From contig OZ245940.1 of NCBI GenBank assembly GCA_965230045.1, forward strand, positions 372,001 to 436,000: a stretch of 64,000 bases of DNA, in the 5' to 3' direction. The notes below the pieces were generated by a model. It was not told the origin of the DNA. It ran no database searches and saw only the letters and a list, made by a program, of their open reading frames with translations. The position numbers were made by a program, and so were the translations under genes. This document shows positions 32,837 to 41,647 of this stretch, in pieces (position 1 is the stretch's first letter; the number at the start of each line of letters is the position of its first letter). This stretch comes from G963662905 sp965230045 (GTDB taxonomy: Bacteria > Bacteroidota > Bacteroidia > Bacteroidales > WRLA01).

Positions 32837-34045
32837 ATGATTGAAACAAAAATAGTTCCCGAAAAAGCCGTTTTGGTTGGACTGGCACTCCCGGGACAAA
32901 ACAGGGAACGTTTACAGGAATATTTGGAAGAACTTGCCTTTCTGGTAGAAACTGCGGGCGGGATTCCTACCTTTCGTTTTACGCAGCAGCTCGACAGGCC
33001 GGACGTGCGCTTTTATGTGGGTTCGGGAAAACTTCAGGAAATCAAAAATTATATTGAAGAGCAGGAAATTGGCCTGGTCGTTTTTGATGATGAGCTCAGC
33101 CCTTCGCAATTGCGTAATATCGAAAAATTTCTGGGATGTAAAATTCTGGACCGTACCAATCTGATTCTTGATATTTTTGCTCAGCGGGCGCGAACTGCCC
33201 ATGCAAAAACGCAGGTAGAACTGGCTCAGTATCAGTATTTGCTGCCGCGATTAACCCGTATGTGGACACACCTTGAACGCCAACGCGGGGGTATTGGTAT
33301 GCGTGGCCCCGGTGAGCGCGAAATTGAAACAGACCGCCGGATTATCCGCGATAAAATTACATTGCTGCGCAAAAAACTCAGCCAGATCGACAATCAAATG
33401 GCAACACAGCGTAAAAACCGAGAACATTTGGTGCGTGTAGCTTTGGTGGGTTATACCAATGTAGGAAAATCTACCATTATGAACCTGCTGAGCAAATCGG
33501 ATGTTTTTGCCGAAAATAAGCTGTTTGCCACTTTGGATACAACAGTACGAAAAGTGGTTATCGAAAACCTGCCTTTCCTGCTTTCCGATACGGTTGGTTT
33601 TATCCGCAAACTGCCACACGGCCTGGTAGAATCCTTCAAATCAACATTGGATGAGGTGCGCGAAGCTGATTTGCTGGTCATTGTATCCGATATTTCGCAT
33701 CCCGATTTTGAAGAACATCTCGCCGTTGTGCGCAATACCCTGGCCGAAATCGGTGCAAGTGATAAAGACTACATCATTGCTTTCAATAAAATTGATGCCT
33801 ACAGTTGGGAGGAAAAAGAGGAAGATGATTTAAGTCCTGCAGGGCCGGAAAATTTCTCACTCGAAGATTTGAAAAAAACCTGGATGGCAAAAGAAAATGA
33901 GAGCTGTATTTTTATCTCTGCAAAGAAAAAGCAAAATATTCCTGAATTTCGCGAAATGCTCTATGAACATGTAAAACGTCTTCATATTCAGCGATATCCG
34001 TATAATAATTTTTTGTATGATATACCACCGGCAGAGGAAGAATAA
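32837..34045 (+). CDS. hflX: GTPase HflX
   Basis: The 402-residue ribosome-associated GTPase helps split or rescue stalled ribosomes under stress. It has the N-terminal HflX domain (KAVLVGLALPGQN; FYVGSGKLQEIK), the conserved glycine-rich linker RGGIGMRGPGEREIETDRR, the P-loop GYTNVGKST, the G3 motif DTVGF, and the G4 motif NKID. The coiled-coil region lies between the linker and the G domain. A short C-terminal extension ends in PPAEEE. Convergent with the HAD-like gene: the two stop codons are directly adjacent with no gap. Confidence 0.96.
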   Translation: MIETKIVPEKAVLVGLALPGQNRERLQEYLEELAFLVETAGGIPTFRFTQQLDRPDVRFYVGSGKLQEIKNYIEEQEIGLVVFDDELSPSQLRNIEKFLGCKILDRTNLILDIFAQRARTAHAKTQVELAQYQYLLPRLTRMWTHLERQRGGIGMRGPGEREIETDRRIIRDKITLLRKKLSQIDNQMATQRKNREHLVRVALVGYTNVGKSTIMNLLSKSDVFAENKLFATLDTTVRKVVIENLPFLLSDTVGFIRKLPHGLVESFKSTLDEVREADLLVIVSDISHPDFEEHLAVVRNTLAEIGASDKDYIIAFNKIDAYSWEEKEEDDLSPAGPENFSLEDLKKTWMAKENESCIFISAKKKQNIPEFREMLYEHVKRLHIQRYPYNNFLYDIPPAEEE

Positions 34046-34537
34046 TCAGATTCTGCCAAAAATTTTAGCGATACCTTTGACAACCTTTTTTTGTGCCAGA
34101 CCTTTGTCGGCTTTGCATTGAATAAATTTATCGGGATAAAAAAACAGTGGCAGGTCATCCACAATGGCTATATTTTTATCGTAATTGCGGTTGACAAAAG
34201 CTTTGATCTCGGCTTCACGGGTTTTGATTTTCTTTTGAAAGGGATCAAACATCAAATGATATTTGAAACGAAGGTCGGGCGTAAAACCATCCGGGCCTTT
34301 TAAAACACCGTTGGCAATAAAAACTTCACCAAAAAGCTTCGTGTCATATAGCATCACTTCTTTCCAGTCGGAAGAAACAATTATTTGAGGATCAAACTGT
34401 TGTATTATATTATTCAGGACTTCAACACAGGCTTTGTCAAATGGAGGACCGTACTTATTGTTTCCGGCAGGCTTTTCGCCATCAGCTTTGTGGGTGATCA
34501 TTACCCCGTCTATATCCAGAATTAAACAGTTGCTCAT
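34046..34537 (-). CDS. HAD-like hydrolase domain protein
   Basis: The 163-residue protein from the ATG at 34537 starts MSNCLILDIDGVMI, which is HAD motif I (DxDGV). VVSSDWKE looks like motif II, and IAIVDDLPLF like motif IV. This small one-domain arrangement resembles the HAD domain found in Swiss-Army-knife RNA repair proteins, but here it stands alone. The substrate is unknown. A -7 motif (TATCTTTG) sits at 34558-34565. The longer frame to 34576 adds a few hydrophobic residues and is less likely. Confidence 0.75.
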   Translation of the reverse strand: MSNCLILDIDGVMITHKADGEKPAGNNKYGPPFDKACVEVLNNIIQQFDPQIIVSSDWKEVMLYDTKLFGEVFIANGVLKGPDGFTPDLRFKYHLMFDPFQKKIKTREAEIKAFVNRNYDKNIAIVDDLPLFFYPDKFIQCKADKGLAQKKVVKGIAKIFGRI

Positions 34538-34557
34538 ACTACTTTTTGGTATTCTCA

Positions 34558-34565
34558 CAAAGATA
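34558..34565 (-). promoter_or_regulatory. Putative -7 promoter element of the HAD-like gene
   Basis: TATCTTTG on the minus strand fits TAnnTTTG and lies 21 bp before the ATG at 34537. Confidence 0.4.
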
Positions 34566-34597
34566 AGAAAAAGCAATATGATCTTGCCTGTTTAATC

Positions 34598-35113
34598 TTA
34601 CCCGTCTTTTTTGATAACTTTCAGCACATTATCTTTTGGGATGTTCAATGTAAAAGCTTTGTTAATAGTTTGTATCTGAACCAGGAGTTTTTCACGTTTT
34701 CCGTGCGTGATGAGGTGGCCTCGCAATCCTTTGAGTGGCCCGGTTACCACTTCAATTTCATCTCCTTTGGTGAGATGTTCTATATCGTCAAAAATTTCGT
34801 TTTCTCCTTTAACGAATTTTTTAATGGCTTTGATTTGCTCATCGGGAATGGGGACCATTTTTCCTTCAAAGCTGATAATCCGCGCAACATAAGGAATAGT
34901 AACAGCATCCCAATACCGTCTTTCTTCCATCCGGATGAAAATATAGGATTTAAAAACAGGTTCATCGATCCATTTTTTGCGGTCGCTCCAGGTTTTTAAA
35001 ACCTTTCTCATCGGAAGGTAGCATTTTATGTCCTTAGCTTTAAGTTCAAGCTCTGCTTTTTTCTCACTGCGCGGCCGTGTGTAGGCTGCATACCATCTCT
35101 TCTCTTGTGCCAT
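34598..35113 (-). CDS. UpxY-type NusG paralogue (transcription antiterminator)
   Basis: The 171-residue protein from the ATG at 35113 begins KRWYAAYTRPRSEKKAELEL, the NGN-domain start of the NusG family. YLPMRKVLKTWSDRKKWIDEPVFKSYIFIRM is characteristic of the UpxY/LoaP-like specialised paralogues. A KOW motif follows at the C-terminus (KGDEIEVVTGPLKGLRGHLI). Such proteins load onto RNA polymerase and let it read through terminators in a specific long operon, in Bacteroides usually capsule loci. No capsule operon is attached here. A -7 motif (TAATTTTG) lies at 35135-35142. Confidence 0.88.
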   Translation of the reverse strand: MAQEKRWYAAYTRPRSEKKAELELKAKDIKCYLPMRKVLKTWSDRKKWIDEPVFKSYIFIRMEERRYWDAVTIPYVARIISFEGKMVPIPDEQIKAIKKFVKGENEIFDDIEHLTKGDEIEVVTGPLKGLRGHLITHGKREKLLVQIQTINKAFTLNIPKDNVLKVIKKDG

Positions 35114-35134
35114 CTTGTACTGTTGCTGAGCTTG

Positions 35135-35142
35135 CAAAATTA
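35135..35142 (-). promoter_or_regulatory. Putative -7 promoter element of the UpxY-like gene
   Basis: TAATTTTG on the minus strand fits TAnnTTTG and lies 22 bp before the ATG at 35113. Confidence 0.45.
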
Positions 35143-35259
35143 GCATAAATCAGCGTTCTGGCTATTCTTCTTGCTTGAAATTCGCCTGATATTAAATTTC
35201 TCAAATAGTTGTGCAAGTATAATTGTTTTGCTACTTTTAGCTTCTCAATAGCTGAAAAA

Positions 35260-36954
35260 GTGACCCATAAGCATTTTATTCTTTCGGTTTTTTTGTTGCT
35301 TTTCCTTTGCGGCCGGGCGCAAAAGCAAACGGATGCCTTGAAGGCTACCGGTGATTATAAATATCCTCCATATGAATATTTGGATGAAAACGGCAGTCCG
35401 ACGGGTTTTAATGTGGAATTGCTTTATGCCATTGCCGATGTGATGGATATGGATATTAGTATTGAACTGAAGCCCTGGCATGAAGCCCGCGCAGATTTGG
35501 AATTTGAACGTGTTGATTTAATAAGTGGGTTGTTTTATTCAAAAGCAAGGGCAGAACAGTTTTCCTTTTCCTTGCCACATTCCATGGTTTCTCAGGCTGT
35601 TTTTTGCCGCGATGGTGAAATGTATGATTTAGAGGAACTTAAAGATAAAGCGATCATTGTGCAAAATGGAGATATCATGCACGATTATGCCATAAAGCAC
35701 CATATCAGTAATGAGCTTATTCTTGCTGATGATCCGGAACAAGCTCTTAAAATGCTGGAGAGCGGAAAAGGACTGGCGTATCTTGGTTCTCATTTTCCGG
35801 GAATGTATTTAATAAGGAAACACAATTTAAAACTACAGGCAAAAATTATTCCCGGAGAAATGCGTTCGTATTGTTTCGGTATCCAGAAAAATCGTGTGGC
35901 ATTGCAGCAGCAGCTTAATGAAGGGCTCAATATCCTGAATAGCAATGGTGAATACGACCGTATTTATGAAAAGTATTTTGGCGTTTATGAAAAAGATGCT
36001 TTTCGTCTTAAGCTGATCCAAATCATTGCCTGGTTGTTTTTTGTTGTTTTGATCCTTTCGGTGATGTTTATACTGTGGTCGCTCAGTCTTAAAAAACAGG
36101 TAAAACGCAAAACTAAAGAGCTATCGGCAGAGCTGAAACGGCGCTGTGAAACTGAAGAAAAACTCGAAGAAACCAATCACCACTTACAGCAGCTGATCGG
36201 GGAATTGAAGCAGCAGGAAGAAAGCCTGGTGAAAGCGTACGAAAAAGCCCGAAATGCTGATGAATTAAAAACAGCATTTTTAGCCAATATCAGCCACGAA
36301 ATCCGAACACCTCTCAATAGTATTCTTGGGTTTTCTGATTTGTTGTACAGTGCAAATAACGATCTTGTTGATCAAAAAAGATTTTCTAAAATTATTCTCG
36401 ATAATGGGATTAAATTGAACCGTTTGCTGAATGACCTTTTGGAAGCTTCGCGCATTGAAAGCGGTGATATTCAGCTCGAAATTAAAGAATTTGATTTTAA
36501 TAAAATGATCCGTCAGGTTTTTGACAGCTATCAGGCAGATCCGAAAATAAAGGCCGGTCATCTTGAATTAATACTGGACAACAAATATTCCGATGAGGAA
36601 TTCTTTATTCGATCTGATGAATTGCGCATAGCACAGGTTTATCATAACCTGATCAATAACGCATTAAAATTTACAGAAAGCGGCAGTATTACTTTTGGTT
36701 ATCATAAAAAAAAGGATCATAAGTTGATTTGCTTTGTGAAAGATACCGGCAGGGGCATTGCGGAAGATAAACTGGAAGTTATTTTTGAACGTTTCCGCCA
36801 TGCCGACGAACAGTCATCTTTTTATGTCAAAGGTGTTGGCCTGGGCCTGAGCATTTGCAAAAACCTGGTTTATCTGCTGGGCGGTTCCATTCATGTAGAA
36901 AGCAAACTTGACCAAGGCAGTACTTTTACATTTAGTATTTCCAGGGAATTATAG
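35260..36954 (+). CDS. Sensor histidine kinase with periplasmic solute-binding sensor domain
   Basis: The 564-residue protein from GTG 35260 has a signal peptide (THKHFILSVFLLLFLCGRAQ). A TTG at 35209 gives 17 extra residues before the signal peptide and is less likely. An SBP_bac_3-type domain (about 28-250: GDYKYPPYEYLDENGSPTGF, then DLISGLFYS) is followed by a membrane helix (about 268-290), a coiled coil, and a HisKA domain with the phospho-His near 346 (NISHEIRTPLNS). The HATPase domain ends the protein with DTGRGIAEDKL and GVGLGLSICKNL. It resembles the periplasmic amino-acid-binding kinases of the BvgS/EvgS type, but without PAS or receiver domains. No response regulator is adjacent. 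Confidence 0.88.
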   Translation: MTHKHFILSVFLLLFLCGRAQKQTDALKATGDYKYPPYEYLDENGSPTGFNVELLYAIADVMDMDISIELKPWHEARADLEFERVDLISGLFYSKARAEQFSFSLPHSMVSQAVFCRDGEMYDLEELKDKAIIVQNGDIMHDYAIKHHISNELILADDPEQALKMLESGKGLAYLGSHFPGMYLIRKHNLKLQAKIIPGEMRSYCFGIQKNRVALQQQLNEGLNILNSNGEYDRIYEKYFGVYEKDAFRLKLIQIIAWLFFVVLILSVMFILWSLSLKKQVKRKTKELSAELKRRCETEEKLEETNHHLQQLIGELKQQEESLVKAYEKARNADELKTAFLANISHEIRTPLNSILGFSDLLYSANNDLVDQKRFSKIILDNGIKLNRLLNDLLEASRIESGDIQLEIKEFDFNKMIRQVFDSYQADPKIKAGHLELILDNKYSDEEFFIRSDELRIAQVYHNLINNALKFTESGSITFGYHKKKDHKLICFVKDTGRGIAEDKLEVIFERFRHADEQSSFYVKGVGLGLSICKNLVYLLGGSIHVESKLDQGSTFTFSISREL

Positions 36955-37135
36955 GCGAATTTGCATTATTTCATTAAGCTTTGACAGGAAGCTACCGGCC
37001 AGGCGCTGGATGGGGTACAGGCCATTTTGATATATACCTACATTCTGACCTTTAAAGGTTTTTAGAGGTCAGAATGTAGGTGCATATTAGTTTTGGCAAA
37101 TCATAAAAAAGATAATGACTTGTTATTGAGTAACA
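36955..37135. other. Non-coding stretch with a 15-bp hairpin
   Basis: The gap after the kinase contains ACCTACATTCTGACC (37036-37050), with its perfect reverse complement GGTCAGAATGTAGGT (37067-37081) around a 16-base loop. No coding potential. The motif CTGACCTnTAAAGG appears again near 37551 and, reversed, near 28160. A REP-type repeat starts at 37136. Confidence 0.6.
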
Positions 37136-37365
37136 TAGATTTCTACAGGAAGCTCATAGCGAAGCGGAGAGCTTCCTGTAGAAATGACCTTTTGTTGTGT
37201 TCAAGTGGCAAAGGCGGCTTACGGTCACTGAGCGTCCTGTGGTGAGCGTCCTGTGGTGAGCGAAGCCGAAGTGCGCCGAACCAAGCCGAAGTGCGCCGCT
37301 TTTGCCCAAACAATTAATAAACAGTCATTTCGACGATACCGAAGCTTCGGTAGAGGAGAAATCTA
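37136..37365. repeat. AGATTTCTCC/GTCGAAATGAC palindromic repeat, copy C (inverted)
   Basis: The element runs from TAGATTTCTACAGG to GGAGAAATCTA in the opposite orientation to copies A and B: GGCAAAGGCGGC / GCCGCTTTTGCC and GTCATTTCGAC are on the right side. Its core contains short direct duplications, GTCCTGTGGTGAGC (twice) and AAGCCGAAGTGCGCCG (twice), and matches the CACTTCG...CTCAGTGACC core of nested copy 1 in reverse complement. Confidence 0.8.
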
Positions 37366-37368
37366 TTT

Positions 37369-37514
37369 AGAGTTCGTCTATAAAGTCGGGTTTCTGATTC
37401 AAAATGTTCGAGGTAGAGGCATTTCATTTGCTGGAAACGAGGAGTCCCGTCTGTACGGGATGACTGTTTCCAGCAAATGAAATAACGCTGAGATCGGACA
37501 TTATGGACAGAAAC
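37369..37514. repeat. Dispersed palindromic repeat, family 3, copy b
   Basis: The unit begins AGAGTTCGTCTATAAAGTCG, contains GGCATTTCATTTGCTGGAAA and its partner TTTCCAGCAAATGAAATAAC as hairpin arms, a small hairpin AGTCCCGTCTGTACGGGA, and ends ACATTATGGACAGAAACT. Copy c at 45690-45837 is nearly identical; copy a at 25348-25468 is its reverse complement. Together with copy C this fills the gap before the SNF2 gene; 37515-37712 shows nothing else. Confidence 0.8.
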
Positions 37515-37712
37515 TATTTATTCACGAGCATAAATCATTCTATATATTTATCTACTGACCTCTAAAGGTTTTTATTGCAGTTTATCAACAATGTATTTTG
37601 ATTTTCGCATAAAACTTTAGATTTGTTAGAGCATTCACAGAATGTCAAATTCATTTCAATTTGCTTTTCAGATTGGCATGGGTATCATATTGCGAATATT
37701 AATAATCAGAGG

Positions 37713-40700
37713 ATGAAAAAAAGTTTCACAGAAATTGAAATAAAACACAAATTAAATAAATTAATTGGTTTTAGCAGCAAAGAGGTTCGAGTCCGTGCTG
37801 CAAATCTCTACCAATACGGCCATGTGCATAATGTCTCCATTAATGGTCCTTTGATATATTCCGAAGTGGTTTCTTCTAGTTTGGATACTTCTTATTCTTG
37901 TACTATTGATTTGAATAACCTGCTTTCCAGTGATTGCGAATGCCCTTATAATTGGGATTTATGCAAACATATTATTGCAACTGCTATGTATGTAAATAAG
38001 GAAGTAGAGAATAAAAACCAATCATTTCTTTTTAGAGCTGATCAAACTTCAACTTCTTTTCATTTTGATTCTGAAGAGAGTAAGCATTTTTTTCAATCGG
38101 TGCCCGATGATATGAACAAAAAAGCAGATGCTTTGCTAAAAAACGGGAAATTTGAGCTTTTGAAATATGATGATGGGCAGATTGAGGTCGCAATCAAAAA
38201 CCGATCACAACTCTTTAAGGTTCAGTTGAAAGTATTTAAAGGTGAAGGGGATATTTGGTCATCATGCAAATGCAAGGCAAAAAATTTGCCTTTTTGCCAG
38301 CATAAGGTCGCAGCACTGAAATATTTGTTGCGCGAAAAGGGAAAATATGCTCTTGATATGAGTATAGACTGGACTGAATACTTATTGGAAGAATATGCTT
38401 TAAATGATATTGACCCGGATGAAGTTTCAAAGTATCAGGATTTATTTAACCTTGAGTTTCAAAACAGATGGGCCTTATTGACATTAAAAAAGGGACAATT
38501 AACTCCTCTTGGTTTTTTTTATACAATACCGGAAACAAGTACGGTGATCGTAAGTCCTACAGATGAAAAGCAAAACATTTCCGATAAATATTCATTGGCC
38601 TATGTTCTAAGCTTTGTTGCTGATTCTGATAGACCTGTTTGCTTTTTTAATGTTGCGAAAGGGAAAATAAATAAAGCCGGAGATAAACTTAAAAGTCATT
38701 TTGAATTGATTGATGCGCCCCTCGAAGATGACTTTTTTAATGAACATGCTGATGAAAATGATTTTCAGCTAATTCGTTTTGGCGGAAAACTAAATAACTT
38801 AATGGAAAATGATATAGAGTCATCATTTCATACCGATTCTGGTGATTATTCATACCCTTTCTTCCAAAGAGTGATACAATTGCTTAATCCCATACTTGAA
38901 CTACTGCAGGATCGTATTACATATGTATATGAAGATGAATATGGTTATAATATCGATATCAGTTTGAGGGCATGCTCTTTGATGCCGGTTTCGGCAAATA
39001 AGATCAATGTTGCTGCCAAACTACACAGTAAAGGGAAAAGCCTGGACCTTGAAATTGCGTACCATATTGGCGATAAACCAATATCGGCTAAGGTTTCACG
39101 AAAAATGTTTGAATGTTTTTGGATTGTTAAAATTAAAGATACATTGTATCCTTGGAACAATGCAGCTTCTCTTTTTCTAAATAGATTGTCATATCCTAAT
39201 GATTTCAAATCAATTTGTTTTCTTGATAAACACTACGATAGCATTTTACAAAAACTAGTTCGGTTTTTTCAGGATAAAATTACCATTGAGCTACCTGAAA
39301 ATATGGTCGAAGCTCAAATTGATAATAATATCACCGAGAAAAAGGTATATCTCAAAGAAAACGATTCAAATATTTATTTCATTCCGGAATTTAGTTATGA
39401 TACCATCAACATCAACGTTTTAAATCAATCAAAAGGCAATATATACCGGCAAGTTGACGGAAAAACCATATCTGCACAGCGTGATATAGAAGCTGAAAAG
39501 GACTTCCGGGATATTTTGCTTGGAAGTCATCCGGATTTTAAACAACAGCAGTATCAGGATTATTTTCAGCTAAAAGCAGCACAGCTGTTAAAAGATAATT
39601 GGTTCATAGATTTTTATACCAAATGCAAAGAGAATGATATACAGCTATTTGGAATTAAGGATTTAAAATCTGTCAGGTACTATCCTGCTCGGCCAAATGT
39701 TAACTATTCTGTAAAATCGGACGAAGATTGGTTTGATTTGGAAATGAACGTTCATTTTGAACATCATGATGTAAGCTTAAGCAGTTTACGAAAAGCGATA
39801 ATAAATAAAGACCGGCTTATTCCCATTGGAGATGGATTGTATGGCCTTTTGCCCGAAGATTTTGTTCAGAAATTTGAAACATCCTTAAAATTTGGTGAAA
39901 TTGAAGGGGATAAAATTAAGCTTCCCAAAACACAGTTTAATGTAATATATGAGCTGCTCAACGAAGAATCGGACGAAAAACTGATAGATGAATTGAGCGA
40001 AAAGATGAAATTGCTCAAAGGTTTTGATGCGATTGAAGCAATATCGCAGCCGAAGAAATTAAAAGCACAATTACGTGATTATCAGTTGGCAGGACTATCA
40101 TGGCTTTCATTTTTATCGAAATTTGGCTTTGGTGGATGCCTGGCCGATGACATGGGTTTAGGTAAAACCATCCAAATGATTTCGTTTTTTCTTCATTTGA
40201 AAGAATTATCGCCACGTAAAAAAAGGACCCATCTCGTTGTTTGCCCAACAACCTTGCTTTTTAACTGGGAAAATGAAATCAGCAAATTTGCACCTCATCT
40301 TAATACATTGGTTTATTGGGGAATAAACAGAAAATTTGATCCAAATGAATGGAAAAAAGCAGATGTTGTTTTGAGTACATACGGTACTATGGTGAATGAC
40401 ATTAAAGAGCTGAACACCTTTGAATTTACCTCCGTTGTTTTTGATGAATCCCAGGCACTAAAAAACCCTTCGTCCCTTCGTTTTAAGGCTTCTTTGCTGA
40501 TAAAGGCAAAAAACCGATTTTCACTTACGGGAACTCCGATTGAAAACAATACTATTGAACTGTTTTCGCAGATGCAGGTACTTAACCGGGGATTGCTTGG
40601 AAACTTGAATTTTTTCCGAAAAACATATGGAAAAAATATGTCGGAAGATGAAAGCAAACATTTGCATGCTGAACTGAGACGCATTGTTTATCCTTTTATA

Positions 40701-41459
40701 TTGAGACGAACCAAAGCCAAAGTAGCAAAAGAACTTCCCGAAAAAACAGAAGTGGAACTTTATTGTGAAATGAAAACCGAACAACGAAATGTTTATGATG
40801 CTTTCCGGATTAAATACCGGGAAATGCTGCTCAATAAAATTGATGAAGAAGGGATGAATAAAGCCCGATTTAATGTTTTGGATGGTATTTTAAAACTTAG
40901 GCAGATATGTGATTCCCCGGCATTGCTCAATACCGAAGAATCCTATGGTGATGAATCGATAAAAACGGAAGAGCTGATACGGCATATTAAAGAAAAAACA
41001 GCCAATCATAAAGTGCTTGTTTTTTCTCAGTTTGTGCGCATGCTCAATATAATCAGAGATCGATTAGAACGTGAGAAGATCAATTATACATCGCTGGATG
41101 GAAAAACACGCAACCGTCAGGAAAAAGTTGATTATTTTCAAAATACAGATGATTGCAGGGTATTCCTGATTAGCCTTAAAGCCGGTGGCTTTGGCCTGAA
41201 CCTTACTGCTGCTGACTATGTATTCCTCATAGATCCCTGGTGGAACCCTGCTGTTGAAAATCAGGCTATTGACCGTACACATCGTATCGGACAAGATAAA
41301 AAAGTGTTTGCCTACCGTATGATTTGCAAAGATACGATCGAAGAAAAAATTCTACGGCTTCAAAAAAGAAAGAAAAATCTCGCCGAAGAAATCATTACTG
41401 AAGAAAGTAGCTTCGTTAAAAACCTTAGTAAGGAGGATATCGAAGTTTTATTTAGTTAA
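37713..41459 (+). CDS. SNF2-family helicase/translocase with two SWIM zinc fingers
   Basis: The protein has 1248 residues from the ATG at 37713 (a TTG at 37623 would add 30 residues). Two SWIM-type zinc fingers of the form CxC...CxH lie near 75-88 (CECPYNWDLCKH) and 184-197 (CKCKAKNLPFCQH). A long middle domain of bacterial SNF2 type follows, then the two RecA lobes: Walker A DDMGLGKTIQM (about 812), Walker B variant DESQALKN, GTPIEN, DGKTRNRQEKVDYF and motif VI IDRTHRIGQ. SNF2 proteins translocate on double-stranded DNA and remodel DNA-protein complexes. In bacteria this family is often accessory. It is not flanked by restriction or defence genes. Confidence 0.9.
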   Translation: MKKSFTEIEIKHKLNKLIGFSSKEVRVRAANLYQYGHVHNVSINGPLIYSEVVSSSLDTSYSCTIDLNNLLSSDCECPYNWDLCKHIIATAMYVNKEVENKNQSFLFRADQTSTSFHFDSEESKHFFQSVPDDMNKKADALLKNGKFELLKYDDGQIEVAIKNRSQLFKVQLKVFKGEGDIWSSCKCKAKNLPFCQHKVAALKYLLREKGKYALDMSIDWTEYLLEEYALNDIDPDEVSKYQDLFNLEFQNRWALLTLKKGQLTPLGFFYTIPETSTVIVSPTDEKQNISDKYSLAYVLSFVADSDRPVCFFNVAKGKINKAGDKLKSHFELIDAPLEDDFFNEHADENDFQLIRFGGKLNNLMENDIESSFHTDSGDYSYPFFQRVIQLLNPILELLQDRITYVYEDEYGYNIDISLRACSLMPVSANKINVAAKLHSKGKSLDLEIAYHIGDKPISAKVSRKMFECFWIVKIKDTLYPWNNAASLFLNRLSYPNDFKSICFLDKHYDSILQKLVRFFQDKITIELPENMVEAQIDNNITEKKVYLKENDSNIYFIPEFSYDTININVLNQSKGNIYRQVDGKTISAQRDIEAEKDFRDILLGSHPDFKQQQYQDYFQLKAAQLLKDNWFIDFYTKCKENDIQLFGIKDLKSVRYYPARPNVNYSVKSDEDWFDLEMNVHFEHHDVSLSSLRKAIINKDRLIPIGDGLYGLLPEDFVQKFETSLKFGEIEGDKIKLPKTQFNVIYELLNEESDEKLIDELSEKMKLLKGFDAIEAISQPKKLKAQLRDYQLAGLSWLSFLSKFGFGGCLADDMGLGKTIQMISFFLHLKELSPRKKRTHLVVCPTTLLFNWENEISKFAPHLNTLVYWGINRKFDPNEWKKADVVLSTYGTMVNDIKELNTFEFTSVVFDESQALKNPSSLRFKASLLIKAKNRFSLTGTPIENNTIELFSQMQVLNRGLLGNLNFFRKTYGKNMSEDESKHLHAELRRIVYPFILRRTKAKVAKELPEKTEVELYCEMKTEQRNVYDAFRIKYREMLLNKIDEEGMNKARFNVLDGILKLRQICDSPALLNTEESYGDESIKTEELIRHIKEKTANHKVLVFSQFVRMLNIIRDRLEREKINYTSLDGKTRNRQEKVDYFQNTDDCRVFLISLKAGGFGLNLTAADYVFLIDPWWNPAVENQAIDRTHRIGQDKKVFAYRMICKDTIEEKILRLQKRKKNLAEEIITEESSFVKNLSKEDIEVLFS

Positions 41460-41462
41460 AAA

Positions 41463-41626
41463 GGTTCTTACTTGTTTTTCGCGTGGTCAAAAATTGGAGC
41501 AGAACAGCAGGGATAATCATTCCAAAGGTTTGTTCCGGTTCAGATGCGAAAAAATTGACAGCAAAATCAGGCTGTTTTCCAATTGCTTGATATTTAATTG
41601 CTTTCCACGAATTAACTGATAGAACC
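41463..41626. repeat. Degenerate GGTTCTAC inverted-repeat element
   Basis: The 164-bp stretch after the SNF2 stop begins GGTTCTTACTTG...TTCGCGTGG and ends CCACGAATTAACTGATAGAACC. These ends match the outer inverted repeats of the 11721, 28742 and 48840 elements with several mismatches. The interior is unrelated to theirs. It fills the gap between SNF2 and the VOC gene. Confidence 0.6.
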
Positions 41627-41647
41627 GTTAAAAAAGGGTTTTTGTGC

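Noticed and set aside
34046..35113. HAD-like protein plus UpxY-like gene as an RNA-repair or defence pair
   Set aside because: There is no ligase, kinase or toxin partner and the genes have separate promoter motifs; the resemblance to Swiss-Army-knife HAD domains alone is too weak.
37253..37480. Open frame across repeats copy C and family 3 copy b
   Set aside because: It is entirely made of repeat arms, with no family match.
37623..37712. TTG start of the SNF2 gene
   Set aside because: It adds 30 residues without a match to the SWIM-SNF2 start; ATG 37713 (MKKSFTEIEIK) is more likely.
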